Shown here: positions 46,834 through 57,654 of the stretch, one piece after another | Numbering within the stretch: the first letter of the stretch is position 1 | Layout: each line of letters starts with the position of its first letter | Origin: Psoroptes ovis | Taxonomy: Eukaryota; Arthropoda; Arachnida; Sarcoptiformes; Psoroptidae | Length of the DNA stretch: 64,000 nt | Direction: 5' to 3' | NCBI GenBank assembly: GCA_002943765.1 | Contig: PQWQ01000002.1 | Location: forward strand, 4,464,001 to 4,528,000 | The notes under the pieces: model-generated | The model's input: only the letters and a program-made list of their open reading frames with translations | The model's database searches: none | What the model was told of the DNA's origin: nothing | Translations under genes and position numbers: made by a program

Positions 46834-49028
46834 AACGAAAAACAAATATCGTCTTCTATTTTTTTTTTTATTTCAAATTTTTTCATTCATTTTAATATTC
46901 GATGTCGTTTATCGAATGGTTGTTGTTGTTGATGATGATGATGATGATTATTATGATGATGGTGATGTGGTGGATGTTTTATTTTATTTTTTTTTCAGTT
47001 TTGATGGCAAAAAGTATATAATATCTATGTGTCTGTGTGTGTGTGTGTATATCTGCTGTATTGGTGTGTAAGTATTTGTGTATTTATGCTCCAGACTTGT
47101 TGGTGCCGCTAGGCAATAATGTATTAAAACAAAAAGAAAAAAAAATTCAATAATAATAATAATAATTGATAATGATGGCCGATGACGACAAAATATTTTT
47201 TTGGAGAAAAAAAATTAAAAAAAAACTTGATCAGTTTAATTTTATTTGTACAATGTACAAATAAACATCACAAATGAAATACAACACAAACACAGATGTT
47301 TATGTTTTTGCTGATGTTTCGTTTGCTTATTTTGTTTCATTCCATTTTTTTATTCAATTGAAGTAATTCAAATTTTTGTTTTTCGATGTCATCATCATTA
47401 TCAATCAGTCAGTTCATTATAAATTAATAATTAAAAACAAATTATCATTGTTTAAATTTTCAAATACAGTTAATTTTTTTTTTTGAATAATGAATTTTCC
47501 TATCATTCATTGATCATAAAAAAAATTATATTACATCATTTATGAGTCGTAATCATGGCGATTCGTGATTCAAATGAATTGCTAAATTGAATTCAAGAAT
47601 TTTGATCAAACGAAAAGCAAATGCAAGAATCGCGATGAATGTCCATTTAAAAATGATAAGTTTGAAATTTCAAAAATTTCTTCCCTTGAATATAAAACTT
47701 AATGAAAAAATTGTAATTAAAATGTTCGGAATTTTATTTTTCTTCTCATAAATCAATAATTACAATTTTAATTATCATCATTAATATGAAATAAAATTGA
47801 TAATTAATCTACTGATGATTACAATCACAATTACAAGATTGTTAACGATAACATTTATAATAATGGCTATCAAAGTATAAATTAGATGAAAAATCTAAGA
47901 AACTTGATCAATTTTTACATTTTATCCAAAAATTTTTTTTCTATTATTATTTATCACACATAAATCAAATCTACATTTTGCAAAAGTTATAATTATAATT
48001 ATTATCCGAAAATTATAATCATTCTTTTCTTTGCTTCAATCATTTCATATCATTCACGATTGATACTCTTTTAGCTTTATTTTGTCGGTTTAAAAAAAAT
48101 GGTGAAACTATTTTGGATTACCGGTATATTTGATTCAATAATTTCAGTTTAATTTTCAAAATAAAAATCAAATCAAATCGAAAATGATTGTTCTATTTCT
48201 GTATCTGTTTCATTCATTCATTCATTCAATCATTCATCAATTTATTTATTTATTTTACAACTCTTTTTCTTAATTTCTCATTAATTTATTGAAGAAAAAA
48301 CTTGAAAAAAAACAACAACATCAACAACAACATTCAACAAATAAGCATAGTTTGATAGTAAATGTTTGATCTGTTGATGATGTAAATTTTGTATTGAGAG
48401 TTACAAAATAAAAATAAATAAACAAGTAAATGATGCTAATGATTATTATTATTATTATCATTATTTATAATCATTTTAAAAGAGAAATATTTGTGATGGA
48501 CAATTTATTTCTGGTCACTTTATAGTATAATAATGATAATAAACTGGCAATATATATTTATAAATAATGAAACTTTTTTTTCTTCATTTTACTTCTGTGT
48601 AAATTAAATCGAAAATATTTTGGGTTGGTATCATTGACTGAAATGAAATAAAATAAAATTAACTTGACTTAATATTAATGCGGATTTTCGTTTTCTATTC
48701 CTTTTTTTTCCACCAATAGATACAATTTTGATTGGATTTCTTCTACATATTCATAAATATTTTTTTTTCTGAACCATTCGGTAAGTGTAACAAAAATATT
48801 TTTCAAGTTATTTTAAAGCAATGAAAAATCCGCATATTGCATCGCATATTGCTTCATTAATCACCGAATAATTTCACCGAGAAAATTATTTGATCTTCCA
48901 TTCGGTAAGTTTTTCGTTTTTCAATGGAATTTTAAATTTTTAAAAAAATTTTTCATTTCTCTAATTGTCACAGGTTAATCGGTGAAATTCGTTGATTTAT
49001 TCTTCAGTATTCAGCATCATCAATATAA

Positions 49029-49162
49029 GCATTGGTCTTCTAAGTAGTAGTGCCGCAGGTGATTAATTTTTCGAGAGAATTTTTCAAATTTCTGAATTTT
49101 TTCTTGAAAAAAGTATTAAACAATAATTTACCTGCGCACGACTACTTCATAGACCGAAATGC
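49029..49162 (+). ncRNA. mir-252: miR-252-family microRNA precursor hairpin
   Basis: The arm at 49029-49060 pairs with 49130-49162 across a roughly 70-base A/T-rich loop. About 25 base pairs form, with a three-base internal loop, a two-base bulge on the 3' arm and single mismatches typical of Drosha/Dicer substrates. The 5' arm carries CTAAGTAGTAGTGCCGCAGG at 49040-49059, which has the miR-252 seed (TAAGTA) and, as I recall, nearly the whole of the arthropod miR-252b mature sequence. miR-252 is a protostome family. The hairpin lies 153 bp from the end of EMC7 on the opposite strand. Its pairing stands out sharply from the A/T-rich surroundings. Confidence 0.85.
49040..49062 (+). ncRNA. Predicted mature miR-252-like 5p strand
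   Basis: Starts at C49040 by analogy with known miR-252 5p ends and runs 22-23 nt into the loop side. The seed is TAAGTAG (positions 2-8). The 3p partner would fall at about 49132-49154. Confidence 0.7.
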
Positions 49163-49316
49163 ATTATTTATTGCTACAAGATTTGCATAACCCTTTTTTT
49201 CAATTTGTTAATTACTTTGAATAATTTTAAAAATTCATTTATACATTATATGATAATAAAGTTATTTATTTATATTGATATATTATAAGATAACAAAATT
49301 TTTTTCACATGTATCA

Positions 49317-50176
49317 TCATTTTTTCTTATTCTGTTGTTTACTATTGCCGGCAATTTTCAGTTGTTGTAACTGTTGTTGTGTCAATTGTTTCTTGCCAAA
49401 CATATTTGCCATCACTTCGGATATTTCAGGCAATTCAGATCCTTGCAGATTTTGAAGTTCCTTCAATAAAATTATGATTAAAATATCAAATCAAAAATTG
49501 TGAATTGCATTTCTCATACCCGTTGCGCTTCCATGTCTTGTGGATTGATTATTTTTGGAGCAATCATTATAAATAATAATGGCAATACCATCATCAAAAC
49601 CATTGGATTAAATATGAAATCGGTAATTTTCCAACTTTCACGTATTTGGAAATATTTAAACGGTGTTTTTGATTTAAATATAAGGGGATACGGTAGCTGT
49701 ATGACTTCAGTTGTTTGTATATAATTTGTTTTACGTGAACGTATTTTTCCGCGAGAAGTAACATCAACCCGTATTGAATCATAAAAATAATCAGCATTCG
49801 ATACTTCAACAACATATGAGCCAGGTGGAATATTGGTTATCTCAAAACTACCGTCGGATCTAAAAAAAAGTTGTACAAATGATTAGTCCAACTAAGAAAA
49901 AAATTCATACGCAAATACTCACTTAAGAAAACCATAATATTGGCCATAATTGACGATAATTTTTGTTGAAACTAGAAATTGATCCGATGGAAGTGATCCA
50001 TCGAAATTATAAACTTTACCTTCAATTTTATATAATTCATTTAGACTAGATGGATTATTGTTGTTGACATTATTATTATTAGAATTAAATTCTTGTGAAT
50101 TATCAAATGAATGACCTGATATCAATGCAATAAATTGAAGAAATATTAAATTTATTGAACAAATTTTGGATTGCAT
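49317..50176 (-). CDS. EMC7: ER membrane protein complex subunit 7 (EMC7), three exons
   Basis: Exons 49923-50176, 49520-49859 and 49317-49460 join in phases 2 and 0 across 63- and 59-bp introns, giving 245 residues (human 242). A signal peptide (INLIFLQFIALISG) is followed by an Asn-rich linker. The lumenal beta-sandwich has KIEGKVYNFDG, YGFLKSDGSFEITNIPPGSY, VVEVSNADY and RVDVTSRGKIRSR. LPYPLIFKSKTPF and RESWKITDFIFNPMVLM lead into one membrane helix (VLMMVLPLLFIMIAPK). The cytosolic tail contains LPEISEVMANMFG. EMC7 is a peripheral lumenal subunit of the EMC insertase. The window also holds EMC5, 29 kb away. The gene is head-to-head with UNC50. Confidence 0.95.
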
Positions 50177-50387
50177 TTTTGATTCAATTAAATTAATAAA
50201 TTGATTTTGTTTTGTTTTTTTTTCTTGGAACTAATTTTATTCGCTGATCAAATTATTAAGGTGTTGTGTTACTATTTCTACTTTGTTGTCACATAAAGGT
50301 GGCAAAAGTCTCCAGCATTCAAAACGACACGATTTGTTTACATTTATTGTTTTGATTTAATTTGAACTTTTAAATTTGAAAGATAAA
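50177..50387. promoter_or_regulatory. Divergent promoter region of EMC7 and UNC50
   Basis: Only 211 bp separate the two start codons. The middle (about 50280-50330, ttgtcacataaaggtggcaaaag and cattcaaaacgacacg) is less A/T-rich than its flanks and is the likely shared promoter. No TATA box was seen. Confidence 0.45.
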
Positions 50388-51326
50388 ATGAATAAATCTA
50401 ATTCAAGTGTCATCTTACTACCCACAGAAACATCATCATCATCTTGGCAAAAATCTGATAATTATATCCGAACTAATCGATATAATTTTAATAATGCATT
50501 TGCAAAATGTTCACGATATTTTCATCGATTATTTCACATGAATCATATGGACTTTGAATTTGCATTCTGGCAAATGGTTTATCTTTTTTATAATCCGAAA
50601 AAAGTGTATGCTTGTCATTTCCATAGTTAATTGTTTATTGATGAATTCTTTTTTCTTGTGATTTCAGTTATAGGAATTTTCAATATCGTAAACAAACGAA
50701 AAATCAATTTGCACGTGATGATCCTGCGTTTTTAGTATTATTATCGATTTGGTTAATTATATCGGCCACTGGTTTATCATTAGTACTTCATTTACATTTC
50801 ATTGGTTTTATCAAATTTTTATTGTGGATCGTATTCGTTGATTGTATCATGATCGGTATGATTGTTGCGACAGTATTTTGGTTTATAACCAATTATATAT
50901 TAGAAAAAAAGCCTTCAATAAATCAAGATGTTGAATGGGGTTATGCGTTCGATGTTCATTTGAATGCATTCTTCCCACCATTATTGATATTACATGTATT
51001 TCAACTATTTTTCTATAATTGTAAGCAATTGATTTCAATTAAAATAATGAATGCATAATTAATTTTATATTATCATTATTTCAACAGTTTTCATCATAAA
51101 TGATTCATTTTTCGCTCGTCTATTTGGCAATACATTGTTCATGATCGCTGTCACATACTATTGTTATATAACGTTTTTAGGTTATAGTTCATTGATATTT
51201 TTAAAGCATACTGAACGTATTTTATATCCATTGATACCTTTATTTTTATTTTATCTGATATTAACGCTGTCTGGTTATAATATTTGTCGTATCATAATGG
51301 ATTTTTATCATTATCGTGTTTATTGA
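50388..51326 (+). CDS. UNC50: UNC-50 family Golgi membrane protein, three exons
   Basis: Exons 50388-50605, 50668-51020 and 51088-51326 join in phases 2 and 1 across 62- and 67-bp introns, giving 269 residues (human 259). The first exon ends in the block MDFEFAFWQMVYLFYNPKKV, which continues across the intron as YRNFQYRKQTKNQFARDDPA, a family signature. Five to six hydrophobic helices follow, with EWGYAFDVHLNAFFP and FLGYSSLIFL as further conserved points. UNC-50 resides in the Golgi and is needed for trafficking of nicotinic acetylcholine receptors in worms. I chose ATG 50388; the frame upstream begins at a TTG only. Confidence 0.95.
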
Positions 51327-51410
51327 TTTGATCAATGATTTCAAGAATTGTAAAATAATTTTTTTATTACAAGTTAACAATTTTTAAATTTTTTTTAAAT
51401 GGTATCAGAA

Positions 51411-51416
51411 AATAAA
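51411..51416 (+). terminator. AATAAA, likely poly(A) signal of UNC50
   Basis: Hexamer 85 bases past the UNC50 stop, 30 bases before the opposing EXOC1 stop codon. Confidence 0.5.
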
Positions 51417-51424
51417 TATAAGTA

Positions 51425-51430
51425 TTTATT
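51425..51430 (-). terminator. Minus-strand AATAAA, likely poly(A) signal of EXOC1
   Basis: Reads AATAAA on the minus strand 16 bases after the EXOC1 stop. A second copy lies at 51363-51368. Confidence 0.45.
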
Positions 51431-51445
51431 ATTGAAAAAAAGAGA

Positions 51446-54327
51446 TTAATGTGTTTGTGCAATTTCTGAAAATATATTCAATACATGTTCAATTGTAAAT
51501 TGTAAAGTTATGTTTGATTCTGGATAACATTTTTTAATCATATCTTGTATATATTTATACTGTGTAATAAATTCTTCCTGCATTGAACGCCAAATCACCT
51601 AATGAATTGCAAGAAAAATTTTGATAATAAAAAAATATTCATTTAAAAATTATCACAAATTAAAATTACCTGTATCAATGTACTTTCAGGATCTGAAACA
51701 TGTTTTTCAACACGACGATACATTTCTTCTAAACCTTTTTTTATATCTTTTAAATTACATTCTTTGATAACTTTACGTAATTCTTGTTTACTAAATGCTA
51801 ATTGATAGCCAATTTCATCTTCTTTAATACCTTGTTTAACTTTTTGTTGTACACCTTCGAAAAATATATTCAATTTTTCTAATGGACGGCGAAAATTAAT
51901 ATTCACATATTCTTTCAAAGCATTATTATATAATTCTTTTGAATATTTTCTTTCATTATTCAAACATTGTATTTTCAATGATGATAACATTATATTCAAA
52001 TAATGATAGTTTTCAATTTCAATTATTTGAGATGGCGTTTTATATATTTTACTATGTTCTTTGGCAATACGTGCAATTGATTTGAATATTTTCTCCAATA
52101 ATATGCTATACCAACGATCAATATCAGTACGCCGTTGACCATATTTGATAATGTTTTCGGTTTGTTTTGCAAAATTTTCAAAACGTTTCACAAATGTCAA
52201 TACGCCAATTTTCGTTCGTTTCGGATCTTTTGCTTCTTCAATTTCTGATTGAATCGACTGCATGTAACGATCGAAATTTCTTTTAACCTGTATCAGAATA
52301 TTTCCATATGCTTTTGATAAAAATGATCCAGCATCTTGTGCATTCAATACATGGCTAGTTAAGCGTACAAAAAAATATATTGAATATAACCCATCAATTT
52401 TATCATAATGTGATATAAAATTGATGAATTCATTTTCGAATGATTTGAATAATTCAGCCAATATATTGCGTAATTTATCTTGTTTTTTTGATGACTGTCC
52501 TGATGATTGATCCGAGATACTTGAACTATTATTTGAAACATCTGTTTCACTGTTTGGCGTACTACTTTTATTTGTCATTGTTGGTGTTGATGGTATCGAT
52601 ATATTTTGATTATCGATATCAAAAAATTTGTTGCAAAAATTTTGTTCAGCCAAACAAACTGGATCAATACTTTTTAATAAGAATTCAATATATGAATCAA
52701 ATTCTTCCCATTCTGATAAACTCAATTCAGAACTACGTAATGATATATTGTCAATTGTTTCAGTATTGGATGATGATGCTAATGAGCTACGACGTAAATC
52801 ACCTATGGCTAAACTTTTCCGTTTCAGTAATGTTGAATCTTGTGGATTCACCCCTTTCGAATTATATACATAACGATCACGAAGATAATCGAAAAAATAA
52901 GAAAATTCTTTTTCGTAATTCAAACTAAATGTTTGAGTGTAGAATAAAATTAATGACGTATATGATTTCACATCCATCGATCGTATCCATTTAACGAATT
53001 CATTATAATCAATCAATTGATTGTGTAATTTGGTATGCTCGATCAATACTTGTTCACTGCCTCTCATCATATTACTACGTTCTAAATATTCTGCTGATAT
53101 ATTGGTCATTATTTTACGAAATTGTTCTAATAATTTTTCCAAGAATTTTGTAGCAATATTATTCAAATATCTTTTCTGTTCGATAACACCTTGCAATGAA
53201 TTTAATGTTGGCGATATTTCAAATTGCAATGCTTCTTGCAGACGTTGTGCTGCTTCCATACATCGACTATAATTTGTAATTGATGATGCATTGAAATTAT
53301 ATTCATTCAATAAATATTCATCTTCTTTTGAAAAATCTAATTTTGTTATTAATTGACCGAATTCATTCAATAAATTATTATTATTATCATTATATGTTTG
53401 CAGTATTGCCTCTTTTTTCTCAACTTTTTGTACAATATCACGTACATTTTTCAATAGACTTTCATAATAAATTATTTTGTCTTCTAAACGGATCGTTTCA
53501 TCAATTGTATTTTGTAAAATTGTCATTAAATCAAGAACACGTTGCTCGGATGCCATAATATCTTGTATATTCAATGAATCCATATTTGCCAAATCACGTG
53601 ACAATTTTTCGGTCAATGCTTCAGCATTGTTAATTGGGTTTTCCACTTCGATTTGGAATAACCTTTCCAAATCTGATTCTTCACGATTCGTTAATGCTTG
53701 ATATGAGCTATTATTGTTACTGTTACTGTTATCATTATCATTATTTTCTTGATTCCAACCATTTTGACCATTAGTGTTATCAGATCTAATATTATTATCA
53801 TTTGTGGATATATCATCCAACTGATTGAATATTAATGCCGAAGATGGCTGTCCATTAAGCATATTGATAAATTTTATATGAAAATAAGCAGGCACTTGAT
53901 TGATAATTTGTTTAATTGTTTGCAAAAATGACAATTTTTCATTTTGACTATTGGCAATCCAGCGAAATAATTCTTGTTTACTTTTGAATAATATTTCAAA
54001 TTCTGGTTCTGTACTGTTGGATTTTGTATCAATTTGTTGTATATCATCAAATTGCCAAACACGATCTTTTTTATATGAATATTGTTGTTGATTTTGATTA
54101 AACTGTTGTTGTTGTTGTTGTGGAACATTTTCAATTCTTTTTATCAAATATAAAAAATGTGTATCAATATTATTGACAACGATGGCCAGAAAATAATTTG
54201 ATTTATTTCGTTTTTTATTCGGTTTTTGCACATTGATCAAATATTTTAATCGTTCGCTATTCGATTGAAATAATTCACGATTAATCAATATTTGTTGTTG
54301 CTGTTGTTGTTGTAATGTTGTTGCCAT
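51446..54327 (-). CDS. EXOC1: Exocyst complex component 1 (EXOC1 / Sec3), two exons
   Basis: Exons 51670-54327 and 51446-51598 join in phase 0 across a 71-bp intron, giving 936 residues (human 894). The N-terminal 150 residues form the Sec3 PH-like domain (ERLKYLINVQK, KKDRVWQFDDIQQID, FRWIANSQNEKLSFL), which binds PI(4,5)P2 and Rho GTPases at the plasma membrane. NAEALTEKLSRDLANMDSLNIQDIMASEQ opens the conserved coiled-coil region, then helical CorEx repeats follow. The last exon, VIWRSMQEEFITQYK through IAQTH, matches the family C terminus precisely and is short enough to be missed. Gln runs at residues 5-11 and 69-84 and a Ser/Asn-rich linker (about 595-625) are lineage-specific. Exocyst tethers secretory vesicles. 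The gene is convergent with UNC50. Confidence 0.95.
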
Positions 54328-55523
54328 AATTTTTACATAGATTTTTACAAGAAACGAGATTAAATAAGATTATCTTCGAAATACGATAATAATTAATCAT
54401 CAAAGATAATGAAATTCGGACACAATTAGACGGCATAAATTCTCTAATTTAATTTAATCATATTTGTTTACAAATTCTTTCAATTTAAAAATCATATTAC
54501 TCCCAAAGATTTATTTATTTTTTCTGCCTTAAAAAAACATGACTGACATCTAATGCTTACATCATCAACTATTTATTTTTAATTTATGGGATAATAATTT
54601 TTTTTGCCAATCCAAGCAAATTTAAAATTAAAATTAATGATTTGTAAAAAAAACAAATTCGACAAAACATTTGTTTCATTAAATGAAAATCTGTCAAATG
54701 TTCAATTGATATTTGAATGTTTTCTCATTTTTTTTCTTATGAATCATTAAATGGTAATTTTCAAATGATCATCTTGTGAATAATGAAAAAAAAAATTATT
54801 ATCGCCATCATGTGTGCACCAGATGTCATTGAGCTTTGCCATATTTTTTTTCACATTTATAATTCAAATAATTTTCTTTGATAATTCGTCAAAATTACTT
54901 TCAAATTTCCATGGTAAATGCAAATAAGAAAAAAAAATACTTTGACCATTGACATTTTGTATTATGTTTAATGTTTCAAAACCATTTTCGATGTATCATA
55001 ATAACCAATAATTTGAAATACGATAAAAATGACCGATAAAAATGTTTGGGCTGGGTCAGCACACAACAACCGAGCAAACAAAATCAGATCATTGTTGATT
55101 TTTGTCATTCACAATTTTTCTGTTTTGATTTGTCCGCCATTGGAACATTTGATTATGAAATTATGTCCATCATTAAACACCGCCACCACCACCACCAACA
55201 ACTATAGTCACAAATGATATTGTGTATTGAATGATACCAATGAGAAAAATAAATATAAAAAAATGGAGAAGCATAGCTGCTTTGATTGTGAAGGTTTTTG
55301 AAAGCTCTTCTTCTTCTTTTTCTCAATTAACATTTCTATTGTCCTGCAACCTATGAACTGTTGGGTTTATGTTAAGCATTGAGAAAAACTCGCGCAACGA
55401 TTTTTTTCTAAACAGTTTTTTTTCAGTGTAATATCTCCAATTTGTTTATGATTCAAACCAATAACTATAGTGTTAGATTCTTGTAGAATTTGAAATTCTG
55501 TGTGCGATTTAATAAATGCAAAT
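54328..55523. other. Intergenic region upstream of EXOC1 and otopetrin
   Basis: About 1.2 kb between divergent genes. It presumably contains the EXOC1 promoter near 54330-54480 and the first otopetrin promoter near 55300-55500, where TCTTCTTCTTCTTTTTCTC (about 55305-55323) forms a pyrimidine tract. No coding frame was recognised. Confidence 0.4.
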
Positions 55524-57618
55524 ATGAAAATGTTTGCAAATTGTTGCCATTCTTGTACAGGTGAAACATTAGAAATATCTGAAGAAGAAATGAATGAAAA
55601 ACAGCAACAACAAAATGATCAAACATTTATTGATCATGATAATGATGATAATGACGATAACAATATGTCATCTGAAGCTACAATGTTACATTCAACAGTG
55701 AAAAAACAACAATCAGTAATTATCAATGATAATGTTGAAGATGACGATGATGATGATGATGGTGATGATCATCATTCAATTATTGTAAAATTTAATAAAA
55801 ACGATAATAATAATGAAAAATTTGATTCATCAAACAATGGTATTAGGTTTAAAAACAATTCTAAAGCTAAAAAACTCAATGATAAGATTATTAATGGCCA
55901 AGAAAAACAACAATATGCAAGGTAAGATTGATTTTTAATCTTTAAAATCAATGAAATTTTTATTATTATTAAAAATGTCTTTTGTTTTCACATAATTAAT
56001 GATTATAAACACAAACAATGAAAATGATAATAATAATTTTTCTTAAATGAAAAAATTTAAAACCATTGTTTTGCACACACACTTAGACACATATATCTAT
56101 AATTAATATTTTACGGAATCTATTACTTGAATTTTTAAAATGAATAATGATAATTAATAATTATTCAAGGTTGATTTAATTTATATTTATTGATTGATTG
56201 ACCTTTATCAATTGATAATTTTGAAATAAATTGAAATTCTTATCATTCGTAATCAATGACATGATTTTGATTTGATTATTGAAAATTTCAGATTTTTCAA
56301 AACCGAATTTTGGTATTTCGTTCATTGACATTTGATAAAAATTTGATAAAAATCAACAAAAAACCAAAGACAAGATCAAAACAAAATTTTTTTTTCTGAT
56401 CTAAATTTAGTTCAATGTGAATTTTGGTGAATTATTGTTTAACCTTAATAGTTGTCATTATTATTTTGATTTATTATGATTAAATTGATAAAATCTTTCA
56501 GTTTCTTTTTTGATATAATTTCGTCATTAAAAAGAAATTGAAATTGAAATCAAAATCAAAAATAAACATGAAATGAAAAACAAAACAGGAAAAATGACAA
56601 ACGGATTGTTGAATGTTTACGAATATCACAATGAAAAATTAATCCGAATTTTTAAATGTGTCATTGCCAATCCAACAATAAAATTTTAGAATTTTTTCAT
56701 CCTTCAAAGGTGATGAAATTAATTTCAATGAATTCAATCATGAATTGACCAAAATCTCAATTTTTTTTTTCGCCGAAAAAATTCAAGCCCAGAATCCATC
56801 TATTTCTGGCTGAATCCTGGCTTTCTTCCCATTTTTAAGCCCAAAATTAATTAATTTTTGATGAATTCCTTTGCAATCATCAAAAAATCCATAGAAAATC
56901 CATTCAATCGATGATAATTGATTTTATTTTTCTTCATTTGATTCAATTGAATCAAATAATATTGTTTTATTTTTAATCATATTTGAATGTGAAAAAAAAT
57001 TTATAAAAAACTGTATCGTTGGTATTTTTCACAAATATTTTGCGATAAAATAAAACCAAAATTACCTGACAAAAATGCCGAAGGACATTTTTTCTGTTAT
57101 TTTATTTTTTCAATATTATAAATAAATAAACAAACAAAATAAATCCATTATACCACAGTAAATTTGTGTATATGTTTTTTTTTCTTGTTGAAAATAATTG
57201 AAAATTTTCAATTCAGATAAACTTGAATTTCAATATTGTAGAAATATATGTGTGTAAATTGAATGGTGTGAATGAGAAAAACAAAGACAGCGAAAGAGAG
57301 ATAGAGAAAATGGGTAAATGTCTATTCACAAGAAATAGAAATAAAAATGGTTTGAAAACAGAAATAATAATGAAAATAATAGGAAAGGGAAACAATGAAT
57401 TGTACCAAAATGGTTTGATGAAAATATTTATTCATTTCATTCAAATAAAATCTAGTGATAATGCTATTTTAATGCTTGAAAACAATAAATAAAATGCATT
57501 AAACATTGCTTCCATTTGAGTGTTTTTGTCTTTCATTCATTTGTTTCAATGTTTCGATTCATTTTGATTTTCTATGTAAAAAATTTGTCATATGTTTTGA
57601 TCCAATTTGATTCAATTT

Positions 57619-57654
<36 letters not shown>

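Larger units (their letters stand above)
44469..49164 (+). ncRNA. Candidate spliced primary transcript hosting the miR-252-like hairpin
   Basis: Four exon-like blocks with good splice consensus lie on the plus strand. 44469-44571 has acceptor TTTTCCAG and donor CGTAAGT. 48720-48780 has acceptor CACCAATAG and donor GTAAGT. A block ending 48904 has donor GTAAGT. A terminal block from 48974 has acceptor TTGTCACAG and contains the hairpin. None keeps a useful reading frame; the only ATG in the first block, at its end, is followed by one codon before the donor. A multi-exon non-coding host with the miRNA in the last exon is common for animal miRNAs. Exon boundaries are inferred from consensus only. 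The 4.1-kb interval between the first two blocks holds only repeats and A/T runs, including a CAT/TCA microsatellite at 46791-46833. Confidence 0.35.

Noticed and set aside
46657..47071. Overlapping poly-Asp and poly-Ser frames on both strands
   Set aside because: All derive from the CAT/ATC microsatellite at 46791-46833 and nearby GAT repeats.
55500..55523. Eight-residue upstream extension of otopetrin exon A
   Set aside because: It begins at GTG with no ATG; the ATG at 55524 is the first normal start. An upstream spliced exon remains possible.
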